Positions 1 through 12,195 of a stretch of DNA of 64,000 nt are shown here, piece after piece. This DNA comes from Chlorocebus sabaeus. Its lineage: Eukaryota > Chordata > Mammalia > Primates > Cercopithecidae. Location: assembly GCF_047675955.1 (NCBI RefSeq), contig NC_132914.1, positions 39,581,521-39,645,520 on the forward strand, read 5' to 3'. Positions within the stretch are counted from its first letter, which is position 1; every line of letters begins with the position of its first letter. A model generated the notes under the pieces. That model ran no database searches. It was not told the DNA's origin and saw nothing but the letters and a program-made list of their open reading frames with translations. The position numbers and the translations under genes were made by a program.

Positions 1-433
1 GACAGATTCACCCAACCCATTTTAATGACTGTAAGCTTTGCTATCAGAATTACAACCCTGCTAGCAAAAGTATTTTCCTATTCTTGGACATCAACTAATT
101 GGCATATCAACACTGTTTTCAGGAGGAGACCATATAGGTTACTTAAGAAAGAACCCCTGGAGTCAGCCAGCACAGTAAACGGTTTGACTCTCCTTTTAAA
201 AGCAGCAATTTCTGTATTTTAATTTTCAACCCAGCCAAATTAATTACATGTCCTTACTGTTTACAGTAGTTTTAATAGGTTGAAGTTTTTCAGGGATATA
301 AATATGTCATGCAAATAATAATTTTACATCCTATCTAATTTTTTATACCTATTTCTTTCACTTGTCTAACATGGGAGCTTGTTATTCCTCCACGCTGAAA
401 ACTGCCATTTAAATATTACTTAATAGTTATGGT

Positions 434-727
434 GCCAGGCACAGTGGCTCACGCCTGTAATCCCGGCACTTTGGGAGGCCTAGGCAGACACATCACTTGA
501 GTTCAGGAATTCGAGACCAGCCTGGGCAATATGGTGAAACCCTGTACCGAAAGTACAAATATTAGCCACGCATGGTGGTACACGCCTGTGGTCCCAGCCA
601 CTTGGAAGGTTGAGGTGGGATGATCACTCGAGTCTGGGAGGTGAACGTTTGCAGTGAGCCAAGATCACACCACTGCACTCCAGCGTGGGTGACAGAATGA
701 GACCCTGTCTCCAAAAAAAAAAAAAAA
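434..727 (+). mobile_element. Alu (full length)
   Basis: Full dimeric Alu with A-tail. AGTTATGGT is repeated on both sides (425-433 and after the tail) as target duplication. Confidence 0.93.
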
Positions 728-2039
728 GTTATGGTAATATTAACAGATATCCTTATCTTTATTTTAACTGGAAAGCTCCTACTGTTTAGCCATTAAGCAC
801 AATGCTGCCTTTTGAAATAAGATAAAAATACTATACCAATAATCCATCAATTTATATTTCTTTTTTTTTAAAATAAAGAAGGTACTGAATTTAACGCTTT
901 TTCAGATACTGAATGTAATGCTTGTTTTTTTTAATGCTCAAAACTTGTTATTTGAAAAGCCAAAGTTAAATACTTAAGGAAGCAAGTAACTGAGTCCAGT
1001 GAGAACCTGGTGTTGGAAGGGGTAGACTTTAGATCTATGTGACTATCCAAAGTAAAAACCAGTATTCTTCATAGTGCAGTTCACATAGTGTGCTAATATG
1101 TAAATTTTTTCTATGTCCTCAATAAGATTAAGTAATTAAGTACAGAAATTAAGAGTAAGATTTAGAAACTTTTACAGCAAGTTAACAGAACAGTTTTATG
1201 TCTACTTATTTTTCTAGCAATCTATCTTTTACAAAAGTATTGGCTCATAACATACTGAAAATTTTTTAAAAATTAATCCTTTGACACAGTTTGAGAAACA
1301 CTGTCATAAGCTAGTGTATAATCTATAGTAAATTCAGTGATGATATAAACAATCTATCCTTCAAAAAAGAGAAGGCCAGAATTCGTGAAAAAAAAATCCA
1401 CATACTTAAATTGATCTGCTACAATTGTATTATCCTCATGTGAAATTTCTTAGAACACAGTAAACAGTAATTATAATCAGAATTTTTTTAAATCTGGAAA
1501 ACGACTAAAACAAGTTTTACTTAAGGAAACAATTTGAAAAGATAACTCTTAGAAATAAGTCATTGAGTATGTTAAGGAAACATTCTTAGGATCTGAAAAG
1601 AAAAATATCAATTACACAAGGACAAAAACCAGCAACACTTTCAACAGGCAGAATTGGTGGAGCCCTTGTACAATACCACGTTAAAGTCTTCAAGTGATTC
1701 TATCTATTCAAATATACAGAGAAATATAGATATATATTTAAATTTTAAAAACCAATATGAATCAAATATATATATTTGAATATATATCTTACAAGAAATG
1801 TATCTATTCAAAGAAAATCAATGAAAGACAAAATTAAGAGGCCAGTGCAGTCTTAGGAAAAAAATTAAAAAAGAAAAAAACATTAAAGAAAAAAGTCCTA
1901 TTAGAAAACTATTTGGAAAAGAAGAGATAACGCTAGTATTATCTGCTAATGATATAACCTAGACTATCCAAGACAACCAATGAAAAGCTATGAGAAATGA
2001 GTTTAATAAAGAGGCATTACATATAAAAAGAGTTCAAGT

Positions 2040-2140
2040 GAATAAGAAAGAGAAAATCAAGAAGTGGGCAAAGGATATGGGCAAGCAGCCATTCACAAAA
2101 GAAGAAACAGAAATGGCTACAAATTGTAAGAAAATATTTT
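2040..2140 (+). mobile_element. L1 ORF2 fragment
   Basis: Translates to a degenerate KKWAKDMGKQPFTKEE-like stretch, which matches the C-terminal part of L1 ORF2. Short and old. Confidence 0.6.
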
Positions 2141-2406
2141 TAACCACACCGGTAGTATAGTCAAGAAAATACAAAATTTAAAATATATTTTCAGCCATAC
2201 AACTACATATTCATACTAGGTACACACAAAAAAAGAAAATAAAATCATCCATTCTCCACATCATACACACATTAAAAATGTGATTATGTGTAATGACATA
2301 GAAGTCAGTCAACTATTTATTTACTAAATGAAAAAAGCAAGCTGAAAATGTATAAAAGAATCCTATATCTAAATGCTAATACACACATGTGCTTTTTTCA
2401 AAATAT

Positions 2407-2709
2407 CTTTTTTTTTTTTTTTTTTTTGAGATGGAGTCTCACTCTGTCGCCCAGGCTGAAGTGCAGTGGCACAATCTCAGCTCACTGCAACCTCCACCTT
2501 CTGGGTTCAAGTGATTCTCATGTCTCAGGCTCCCGAGTAGCTGGAATTACAGGCACCTGCCACCATGTCTGGCTAATTTTTGTGTTTTTAGTAGAGATGG
2601 GGTTTCACCATATTAGCCAGGCTGGTCTCGAACTCCTGACCTCAAGTGATCCACCTGCCTCGGCCTCCCAAAGTGCTGGGATTACACGCATGAGCCACTG
2701 CACCCAGCC
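2407..2709 (-). mobile_element. Alu (full length)
   Basis: Starts with poly(T), ends GAGCCACTGCACCCAGCC. Flanks TCAAAATAT and TCAAAATAC are an imperfect target duplication. Confidence 0.93.
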
Positions 2710-3765
2710 TCAAAATACACTTTTTAAAAGGTCCAAAGAACACACAGCCAAGTTTATAGTGTCACTCTGGGTGGAGGCATGAAAGTGTGGAGAGATATGT
2801 CAAGAGGAAATCTGTCTTTTTATTCTACAATTAATTTTTTGAATATTTATAAACATAATTTAGTTTCATAACATTTAAAACAGAAAATGTTCTAATTTTC
2901 CAAAATTTAGCAAACCTATGACCAAATACATGTATGTTACATTAAGATCAATTAGTTTCATTTTTTAAATTAAGCATGCTTTGAAAATGAATGGACTATC
3001 ATTATCAGCCTGTCCTATACATACATATAAAATTAAAGAGCATCCAACAAAAAAGTGGGAACTCATCAATTCCCAAAGACTAGTTACTTCACTTTAAAAA
3101 GTCCTTTGGCAAGATGTACGTTGTTATTATTCTGCTCTCATAAGCTATGTACTAACACAAGAAAAGTCTTCTATCACATACATCTTACAAATATGTAAAA
3201 ACACTGTAACTACTTCACACAAAGTGTTCTCTTTTCCAGTATTTTTCAATAATTCATTCATGGCCTAGTTTCTAAAACCTTCATCTGACTCTCCTTTGCT
3301 AGCAATTATCTATCAAGTTGCTACTTTATGTCAGACACCATGCTAAATATTCTTAATAAAAAGCTGTACAAAAGACACATCCTGCCCTCAGTAGGTGGAG
3401 CAAACAGACAAAAAAAAATACAAAGTAATATACAGACATTTGAAAAGGGCAAAGTAAACAAAGAAAAGATTCCCACCATGTCTAATTTATACTCTTTGGT
3501 TTTTCTCTAATAAACAGGAAAAGGTTAAGAAATACAGTAATACATTTTTCAGAAGGAGAGAAAATAAATACCCTAATAGGGATTCAACACTGCAAATATG
3601 ATTATGCAAAATAGAACATAATCATTTAATCAATGTTATTCATTGCCTAACAAATATACAATTATGAGATTAAAAATTATATGCTTTTTAAAAAGAATTT
3701 TTTAATTAATTTTAAATTAAAATATTTAATTAAATAATTAATTATTAAAGTATTTGAATGTAAAT

Positions 3766-4068
3766 TTTTTTTTTTTTCTTTTGAGACAAAGAGTCTCACT
3801 CACACTGCAGCTCTGTCACTCAGGCTGGAGTGCAGTGGCGTGATATCAGCTCACTGCTCCCTGGTTCAAGTGATTCTGTCCCAGCCTCCCAAGTAGCTGG
3901 GAATACAGGCATGCACCACTATGCACAGCTAATTTTTTCTATTTTTAGTAGAGATGGCGTTTCACCGTGTTGGTCAGACTGGTCTCACACTCCTGGCCTC
4001 AAGTGATCTGCCCACCTCGGCCTTCCAAAGTTTTGGAATTACAGGCGTTGAGCCACCACACCTGGTCC
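3766..4068 (-). mobile_element. Alu (old, full length)
   Basis: Reverse-oriented Alu with insertions relative to consensus near 3790 and a loss in the right arm. Confidence 0.88.
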
Positions 4069-4261
4069 TATTTTAACTTTTTAATATACATAACTGTAAT
4101 ACATCAGGTTGGAAATGAACAGCCATGAGTGGTAAGAACCAGGTGACAGCAAAACAAATAAATAACTTAAACTAAGACCTGTGTCCTAAATTTGTATTGT
4201 GGCTGTACATGGGTTAAGAACCATGAAGCAATAGTCACGAATCTGTATAAAACAGTTTGGA

Positions 4262-4466
4262 CCCCGTCTCTACTAAAAAATACAAAAAAACTAGCCGGGC
4301 GAGGTGGCGGGCACCTGTAGTCCCAGCTACTCGGGAGGCTGAGGCAGGAGAATGGCGTAAACCCGGGAGGCGGAGCTTGCAGTGAGCCGAGATCCGGCCA
4401 CTGCACTCCAGCCTGGGCGACAGAGCGAGACTCCGTCTCAAAAAAAAAAAAAAAAAAAAAAAAAAA
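4262..4466 (+). mobile_element. AluY, Old World monkey type, 5'-truncated
   Basis: Begins CCCCGTCTCTAC inside the left arm, has the CTAGCCGGGCGAGG and GATCCGGCCACTG diagnostics and a 26-base A-tail. AAAACAGTTTGGA flanks it on both sides as a perfect target duplication. Confidence 0.92.
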
Positions 4467-4998
4467 CAGTTTGGAAAGCGATTATAAGTAACTCAGTTAT
4501 ATTGCTAAATTTCTAAAATTTAAGACCTGTGCTAGAAACTGTAGATGGCAGGAAAAAAACCAAGACAATGTTTGCTATAGACATAGAGATCAAGAAAAAT
4601 AAAAATATATGAGAAAAGGAATTAAAAATCAATAAATTTTGTAGGACCATCTCGACAATCCTAAGTATAATAATATTTGAAAACGAAGCAAATCTGAGTA
4701 TGTTCCAAGGAGCAAGAATAGGGTTGTTTGTAACATAGGAATAGTAGGTGTGAAGTAAATTATACCTGCTGAATTAATGTACAACCAATCATCTTGTATT
4801 TTTTTTCACAGTCAGTAATGTGCAGAAGAAAAAAAGGTTTGAAAGTTTAGAAATTATTCCAACCCCCATAACTACATCTCTAGGTAGTTTAGAACATGTC
4901 AGAGAAAAAAAAAAGAAAAAGGGAAAGGGAGAAACTATTAAAGTATTTATGAATGATATTTAAATAAGTAATAGGTAAGTAAAAAAACAGTAAATCTG

Positions 4999-5117
4999 GC
5001 CAAGCGCAGTGGTTCATGCCTATAACCCCAGCACGGGAGGATCACTTGAGGCCAGGAGTTAAAGACCAGCCTGGGCAACTCTTTTTTTTGTAGAGACTGT
5101 TCTCTACAAAAAAGTAA
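4999..5117 (+). mobile_element. Free left Alu monomer (FLAM-like) with foldback change
   Basis: Alu left arm ending after GCCTGGGCAAC, then an inverted copy of the last bases followed by the normal TCTCTACAAAAAA end. Confidence 0.75.
5084..5113. repeat. Short perfect inverted repeat
   Basis: Arms TTTTTTGTAGAGA (5084-5096) and its complement (5101-5113) separated by four bases, inside the Alu monomer. Confidence 0.9.
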
Positions 5118-6329
5118 AATAAGAATAAAATAATTTTAAAAACAATGGATTTGAACTATATAGCTATTTTTAAGTTGTAATCAAAGGGTGTTATATTATC
5201 TCTATAGTTCTTTGCAACACTAAACTTCTATTAATTTCATAAATTTCAAACGCAGTTATTGAGAAGTCACATTATTTTTTTGCAGATAATCTTATAGCAC
5301 CATCTTCTGGTATAAGATCACTGTGCATAGTCTAACAATCAGAAAATAACAATCATGTTACTATCCTAGTTTTGTTATATTTAGTACAACTTTACAGTAC
5401 ATGAAATTTAAAAATTCAAGATATAACAACAAACTTGGTAACCAAAGAGAGATGTTCTCCGTTAAACAAGAGCAGAGGTTACCTAACACTGGGCTTATTA
5501 TGGGCTTATTAATGCAATCAGTTGTGGGAGACAAAACTAAATTTAAAACAGGATTTTAAAAAGGTTCGGAAAAGGGAAGGCTAAAAAAAAAACTAAGTTT
5601 ACCAGATCAACAGAATAGAACAGTGACCAGTAATAGCTGTCAGACTTCTAAGACTGAAGTGTTGGCATATGGTAATGGCTACAGCAGTACTGCTGCCTAT
5701 ACCAAAGGTAAGAGGAAACAGTTCCAAATGAGGCAAAGGCTTAAATCAGACATGTAGGAAGAATAAATTCCAACCCACCAGATACCATATCAAAAATACA
5801 TGACAAAAATATATACATATAAATGTACACATATACCATAAAAGACATGATATCCCTTAATGTTTAACTGAGTCCTAATGAGACATAAAGGAATAAACAG
5901 TAAGTCTATACTCCTAGAGGGAATAGTGTTTGCTCAGAAGTCACTGTTTTTAGCTAACATTTTACTGCTTACTTCATGCCAGGATCTACTAAGAATTTTC
6001 AACAGATCTCTTTTAAATTAACTTAGTTAAGTCTGTTTATTATCTTATTCAGCTGAGAGAACTTATACTTGAAAGTTAACTAAATGGCTAGTAGTTAAGT
6101 ACTGCACAAGAGGCCAAGCTACACAGAAAGCCAGTTTGATTCCAGAGCAAGCAAACTACAGTGACTTGCAATTTACATATAAAACTAATCTACATAAAAC
6201 TGGTAAACGGTAGCACATACTGATGTCATCTAAATGCACACTCAGAGAATTTAAATAGTCTGACTTTTCTACTGACCCCACAATTTGAAATACTGGAAAC
6301 ATGCAGGAATTTTTAAAGGTTAACTTCCA

Positions 6330-6495
6330 ATAACACCATAATAGATAACATTTACTATGTGTCAGCCACTGTTCTAACTCATTTACTCCTCCCAAAAGTC
6401 CCAAGACATTGGTAGTGCTATCATTTCCATTTTACAGGTTGAGAACAAACAGGTTGCAGAGTCTATGCTCTTAACTGCAACTCCATGTTGTCCCT
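6330..6495 (+). repeat. MIR
   Basis: Core pattern ACATTTACTATGTGTCAG ... CCATTTTACAGGTTGAG typical of MIR. Confidence 0.8.
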
Positions 6496-6827
6496 AAGGT
6501 ATATCATAATTTAGATTCTATGTATTCTATGAATGTACAACTACAAAATAACATCTGCTTCCTGGAATGGCAATCTAAGGAGACGATGTTCACGACTTAG
6601 TGCACTGTTATTTTACTTCATTGTCATATCAACTGGTTTGACCTATTGTAATGCTGTTAAACAGAATAATATGAACACACTTCTAGATAAATCTAGATAT
6701 CTAGATTCCTCTAATATTCTAGATTACTCTAAATAGAAAAATTCTTTATCAATTAAAAACTAAATTGAAAAGCCAACAATTTAGAAGGTTTTTAGAGAAA
6801 TGTTAACTACCCGTATTAGTGACTTAC

Positions 6828-7079
6828 CTTGAAATACTTCCTTCTCATTCGAGTCATATTCATCAACATAACTCCAGAGTTTACTCCAGTTTTTCCATAG
6901 TATGGATGCCTAGCAAAGCGATTATACCATCCTATTCGAGGTTCCTCATGTTCTGGTGCCATTGCAGCAATTTGTGTAGAATTAAATTTCTTTAGTAAAG
7001 ACCAAATATCATCAACTGGTCGTAAAAAAAGGATATCAGTGTCGACATACAATAGTGAGTCAACTTCTTTCAGGATTAA
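6828..7079 (-). CDS. GXYLT1: GXYLT1 exon: GT8 core with DxD motif
   Basis: 252-nt phase 0/0 exon with acceptor CCTTGTAG|TTAATC and donor TTCAAG|GTAAGT. It codes 84 residues (about 205-288 of the long isoform), starting LILKEVDSLLYVDTDILFL. Asp-Thr-Asp at ~217-219 is the DxD motif that holds Mn2+ and the UDP-xylose diphosphate in GT8 enzymes. Further on come the GWYNRFARHPYYG segment and GVNSGVMLMNMTRMR, a conserved family block that lines the substrate pocket. NST and NMT are possible N-glycosylation sequons. The reading frame is intact. The next coding exons (about 152 residues, with the remaining catalytic HG-type motif) were searched for in 1-6827 and not seen, so they lie beyond the left edge. 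Confidence 0.97.
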
Positions 7080-7282
7080 CTACAAGGAGAGATATTTGAA
7101 TGATTAACTATAATTCTATTTTAAAAAGAAACATAAAAGCACCTCTAATTGTATAAGATACACCTAAGAGATTAGCTAATTTATATTATTTTAAGGTAAT
7201 CTTTCCTAAATCTGTCATTTTTAACAATAGCATATATATAAAGATACTATGCTAACCTTCACATTAACTTTCAGAGAAGATA

Positions 7283-7468
7283 TAAAAACAAACCAAAACA
7301 AATACTCAATTACAAAAATTGAGAGAATATAAAATTGAGAGAATAAAAAATTGAGAGAATATAAAACAAACACTCAATTATAAAAATTTAGAGAATTATA
7401 AAAATTGAGAAAATATAAAAGCAAACCAAAACAAATACTCAATTATAAAAACTGAGAGAATACCAAAT
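7283..7468. repeat. AT-rich local tandem repeat
   Basis: Repeated units containing AATTGAGAGAATATAAAA and CAAACCAAAACAAATACTCA, four to five imperfect copies. Confidence 0.85.
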
Positions 7469-7619
7469 CTTCAAAGATCAGGGAGGAAATGTTTTTCATA
7501 ATGGACAATAATATTAGCTTAGGTAAATTTACATCTTGAATCCTAATTTCCTGAGATAAATACAGAAATAAACCAATACAAATAAAGATCTTCTGAACTT
7601 ATTCCCCTTGGCCTGTAAC

Positions 7620-7735
7620 ACTGGCATCTTTACATCATTTCAGTTTCAACTAGTAAGTGGTAGAGCCAAACTGGAACCCAGACAACCCAGATTCAGAGTC
7701 CATGCTCTTATTTCCAGGCTGTCTCCCAATGAATC
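7620..7735 (+). repeat. MIR fragment
   Basis: TAGTAAGTGGTAGAGCCAAACTGGAACCCAG-type end pattern of MIR. Confidence 0.65.
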
Positions 7736-7827
7736 AAAACAAAATGTGTACCTAGCAAGGGTAAAGGCTTGACTCAGAAGAAAGACCGGCTATGTTGCAC
7801 TTTCTAAGAGATAAATCTCCAACATAT

Positions 7828-7957
7828 GACTTCCCTGGCGAACTTTAAGGATAATTATTATTTATTTTATTTATTTATTTTTTATTTTTTGAGACTTCCC
7901 TGGCGAACTTTAAGAATAATTATTATTTATTTTATTTATTTATTTTTTATTTTTTGA
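7828..7957. repeat. 65-bp tandem duplication
   Basis: Two direct copies (7828-7892 and 7893-7957), starting GACTTCCCTGGCG, differing by one base; includes the Alu target site and its poly(T)-like start. Confidence 0.95.
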
Positions 7958-8239
7958 GACAGAGTCTCACTCTGTCACCCAGGCTGGAGTGCGGTAGCGC
8001 AATCTCAACTCACTGCAACCTCCACCTCCTGGGTTCTAGCCATTCTCCTACCTCAGCCTCCTGAGGAACTAGGACTACAGGCATGCACCACCACACCCGG
8101 CTAATTTTTTGTATTTTTAGTAGAGACGGGGTTTCACCATGTTGGTCAAGCTGGTCTTAAATTCCTGACCTCAAGTGATTCACCCACCTTGGCCTCCCCC
8201 AAGTGCTGGGGTTACAGGCGCGAGTCACTGCGCCCAACC
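7958..8239 (-). mobile_element. Alu
   Basis: Reverse Alu whose T-rich start belongs to the duplicated segment; AAGGATAAT lies on both sides as target duplication. Confidence 0.92.
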
Positions 8240-8598
8240 AAGGATAATTTTTCATTTCTGCCTTACCCATGAACTTTAGATTCTGACTCCTACAAATTTA
8301 AATTTACTGCCTATCCTGGTCTATTAGTAAGATTCAATAAATAGGTGAATCTAAACCTTTTTAGTTAAGAATATAATAGGAGCTTGATCCTAGTTCTGCT
8401 ACTTTTCAAAGCTGCTACTTCCTCCTGCAACTAAAGCCATCACCTTCATGAGCAGCTACTAGGCTGAAATCACCTCATTCCTCCCTTATCTATCAGCGGA
8501 TTTAACATCAGGCTGGGGAAAAAAAACTGATGGTTGACTGCAGGGCCTGAGTAGGGAAAGTACACTTGGTCAAAGACCTCAACTAAAAGGGAATCTGT

Positions 8599-8897
8599 GG
8601 CCAGGCATGGTGGCTCACACCTGTAATCCCAGCACTCTGGGAGGCTGAGGCAGGCAGATTACCTGAGGTCAGGAGTTCGAGACCAGCCTGGCCAACATGG
8701 CAAAACCCTGTCTCTACTGAAAATACAAAAATTAGCCAGGTGCGGTGGCACATGCCTGTAATCCCAGCTACTCAGGAGGCTGAGGCAGGAGAACCGCTTT
8801 AGTCCGAGAGGCAGAGGTTGCAGTGAGCTGAGACTGCGCCAGTGCACTCCAGGCTAGGCAACAGAGCAAGACTTTGTCTCAAAAAAAAAAAAAAAAG
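8599..8897 (+). mobile_element. Alu (full length)
   Basis: GGCCAGGCATGG start, A-tail at 8881. GGAATCTGT precedes it and recurs at ~8915 after a short GT-rich stretch. Confidence 0.93.
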
Positions 8898-9529
8898 GTG
8901 TGTGTGAGGGGATGGAATCTGTATGTCTGTCTCACTTTTTTGAGGGGTGGTGAAGTGAGAATTGTTTTTAATAGCAACATTCTACATTTGTGTCACATCT
9001 GTTTACAGATTACTATATTGTTAGCAGAGTAGGAAGAACCTGCATAAAGCTTCAAGTTCAATGCTGGGAGCCAGCTGGAAATCAGACATATGGTTAAATA
9101 ATAATCACCTATATATAGTTCTGATTCCTTTCAGGTGAAGAAGGCATTGGTACAGTTTACATTAGTTCTTTTCATGCATCTATTTTAAAGGAAGAAAAGC
9201 TCAGCAAAAAAGTTTATCACTATAAAAAAATAAAGCACCAATTTACTTAAATCTGGTTAAAAAGATTAGAAGTAACAGTAAAGTATGAGGTCAATTTGAC
9301 AGGTTTCAAGTAGTTCTTGTACTTAAAATTCCATTTAGGGATTTAACTAGATTACATCATTAAATGATCTGGCAAATTTCATATAACATCATCAATAATA
9401 AACTTGTTAATAAAGTGCTAACAAAGTGCCATGGTTCTAAGTATTAATAAAGTACCATAACAAAATGGCAGAGAAATGGCCATAACCTCACGTCTTTCTT
9501 TCATCTCTTATTGTTTTTTCAATACATTT

Positions 9530-9672
9530 GTGTGATTATTTAATGTCTGTCTCCCACATCAGATAACAAGCTCTATGAAAACAGGAAACCTGTGTATTCT
9601 ATTCATTCCTACATACCCAGCATTTCAATATAGATGACTGACAAATACTAGGCACTCACACATTAATTAAAT
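9530..9672 (+). repeat. L2 3' end
   Basis: Degraded version of the L2 tail pattern (AAGCTCTATGAAAACAGG ... ACTAGGCACTC ... TTAATTAAATGA). Confidence 0.65.
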
Positions 9673-10727
9673 GACACTGCAATCATTCAATATAAAACTT
9701 ACTTAAAATAAAACCTACATGAAGTATCTAAAACATATTTTTTCAACCAACCTTAATCCCTTATTTGTGTGCTTTTTAAAAGGGAAGAGAAAGATCCTAG
9801 GATACAACTTTTTAAGGCAGAGTAACAAAGATACTGCTTAGGCAGACTTATCAATATTATAACTTAATCTTACAGATATCCTGGATTCAATAAACCATTT
9901 TCTTAATAAGCTAGGGATTGCCTTTATCCACTTAGCAATAAGAAGTAACTGAAGGTTCTTCCCCATAGTTTATATACTTTCTGGAAACTTGTGTGCTTCT
10001 TAAATTCAATATTTCTACCATAAGTATTCTCTATGTGTTTAAGCTGCAAAACTGTAAGTATTTAAGTATCATAATAATCTAAACAACTATGAATTTTAAA
10101 ACTGGGTAAAATCAAATCAAAATTAAAGACGTAACCTTGCTTCAGAACATTTGTATATAAAAAAAAAACAAAATCAAGGTGTATTACCATAGAACACTAC
10201 CAAAGAACAGCCCCACTGAATAAATAGTTTCCATTTTCCCTTTGAGTTCATATGCCTTAAATTTGTTTCTGTTTAAGTATCAGTTACAATAGATAAATTG
10301 GCTTGGTATAAGACACAAATTGCTATTTAATGATGCACTCTATCTCATTTCTCAAACTCGAAATGCTGCCTACAAGTTGAAGGTGATAACGCCACTGCAC
10401 TTCTGCTGGCAACAGACTTGGCTCCATTAAGACCTGGCAACCTGTATTGCTTCTTATAGATAAAAGAGTTCCATACAACTGAATATATTAAACTGGTATC
10501 TCAACAGAAATTACTAAAAATTTTTCATTCTTAACAGGGTTTTTATTTTACTTGTTCCATAGGAATATTTTTTCATGTTCAAAAGGCAAATAGTACCCGT
10601 ACTGATTTCTATTTATTAATTTAATTATTTAACTGGAATTATATGTAACTCTTCAGAGACTCATATGTGTAAAAGTGAGGTTCAAATTTAAAAAAAAAAA
10701 AAAAGGACACCAGGGGAAAACACTTAC

Positions 10728-10853
10728 CGGCAAGAACAATCTCTGTGAAGCACATGGTTTAAAGAGTTTTTTCCACTCTGCTGCATTCTCACTTGGAAAG
10801 GTTATGGGGTATAATGTATAATTAAATGTTTGTAGAAATGACCAGCTGTCAAG
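10728..10853 (-). CDS. GXYLT1: GXYLT1 exon: GT8 domain, middle part
   Basis: 126-nt phase 0/0 exon with acceptor TTTTAG|CTTGAC and donor TTGCCG|GTAAGT. It codes 42 residues (about 163-204 of the long isoform) beginning LDSWSFLQTFNYTLYPITF and ending CASQRLFLP. The NYT sequon could be N-glycosylated in the secretory lumen. The ASQRLFLP segment leads into the helix and strand before the metal-binding DxD motif, which the next exon carries. It is too short and lacks a Met, so it was found by translating the minus strand between splice sites. Frame and length agree exactly with the neighbouring exons. Confidence 0.95.
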
Positions 10854-11390
10854 CTAAAACAATTAAAAAACAAAAAACCAGTATAGTTTCACCCTGAATT
10901 TTCTCTGCAAAATCATAAAACAACAGATTATAAAACAAAACAGCTAAAAATTAAGATAATATACATTTTATGCTGTAAAATTAAGGGAAAGATTCTTCTG
11001 TTCTACTATGGTATTTGTTTTCATTTAAAATCTAAAAATCAAAATAAGATCCTGGAAAGACTTCACCATTAAGATCTGAAGCATAATGAAAGTTATCAGG
11101 GTCCAACTCCCCAAATCAGAAAGGTGAAAGACCCTTGCAAATTTGTCTTCCTCAGCTTTACCTAATGTATAAATTCTCTTAACCCATTAACAAGCTAAAA
11201 TCAGAAAAATTAAGCACTAATTTTATTACCACTATATATGACAGATGCTTCCATTAAAAGTCACACCAAATGTGAAACTAGTTAAAAAATTTGTCCATCA
11301 ATTCATAGCTTTAATATGCCTGAATATTTCTGATAATAAAATATTCTGATAAATACATAGCCAATGCCAATTTTTAAAAAAATACTACAT

Positions 11391-11680
11391 GGCCGGGCGC
11401 GGTGGCTCACGCCTGTAATCCCAGCACTTTGGGAGGCCGAGGCGGGCGGATCACAAGGTCAGGAGATCGAGACCATGGTGAAACCCCGTCTCTATTAAAA
11501 AATAGAAAAAAATTAGCCGGGCGCAGTGGCGGGCGCCTGTAGTCCCAGCTACTCGAGAGGCTGAGGTAGGAGAATGGCGTGAACCCGGGAGGCGGAGCTT
11601 GCAGTGAGCCGAGATCCGGCCACTGCACTCCAGCCTGGGCGACAGAGCGAGACTCCGTCTCAAAAAAAAAAAAAAAAAAA
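11391..11680 (+). mobile_element. AluY with 12-bp deletion (Yd-like)
   Basis: Very close to AluY consensus with GAGACCATGGTGAAACC, i.e. 12 bases lost in the left arm as in the Yd lineage, and the GATCCGGCC monkey diagnostic. AAAAAATACTACA is duplicated at both ends. Confidence 0.93.
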
Positions 11681-12024
11681 ATACTACAAAAAGCAAAATA
11701 TATCTGAAAATCTATGATGAACATGTTTACACTTAGTACCCTAAATGGATTTCAAGATACTGAATTGTTTCAAATTCAGTTTAAGTAATATCTCTCATTC
11801 TTATTTCAACAGAATTACTGATTCAAATTTCCTAAAGAGCAGTAAGAAACAATCTATGGGGGGAAAAACTAAGTAGTTTATGTACAGGCTGAATATGATC
11901 TCTTTTGAATTATGATTGTGTTTAAGTCATTTTAAAAACAGTATCTTCCAACATAGTTTAAGGGAATGCCTTTACTTCCAACACTCTGCTTTGGTGTCTC
12001 TGATTATTTTATTTTATTTATTTT

Positions 12025-12195
12025 ATTTTATTATTTTTTTGAGACAGGGTCTCACTCTGTCACCCAGGCTGGGCTGAAGTGCAGTAACATGATTATGGTT
12101 CACTGCAGCCTTGACTTCCCAGGCTCGGGTGGTCCTCCCACCTCAGGCCTCTCAAGTAGCTGGGACTACGGGTGCACACCACCACACCCAGCTAT
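12025..12195 (-). mobile_element. Alu, 5'-truncated half
   Basis: Poly(T)-rich start, right arm only, ends CCACACCCAGCTA. Confidence 0.85.

Larger units (their letters stand above)
1..6827 (-). other. GXYLT1: GXYLT1 intron downstream of the DxD exon
   Basis: Intron that begins at 6827 (GTAAGT) and continues past the left edge. Apart from the listed Alus, the L1 piece near 2050 and a MIR, it is unique AT-rich DNA. A self-complementary 16-mer CAAATATATATATTTG lies near 1765, and the segment around 3660-3770 is almost pure A/T. I searched for the remaining GXYLT1 exons here and saw none. Confidence 0.8.
7080..10727 (-). other. GXYLT1: GXYLT1 intron before the DxD exon
   Basis: Phase 0 intron of 3.6 kb. 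It holds a local AT-rich tandem repeat, two Alus in opposite orientation, MIR and L2 fragments. 8900-9530 and 9680-10727 are AT-rich DNA in which I recognise no element. Confidence 0.85.

Noticed and set aside
2348..2782. 144-codon frame and many similar ones (e.g. 11407-11724, 50436-50771)
   Set aside because: All are Alu translations with the usual phrases such as SPRLECSG or SSWDYR.
6533..6736. Plus-strand 67-codon frame near the DxD exon
   Set aside because: AT-rich intron sequence, no recognisable domain or splice structure.
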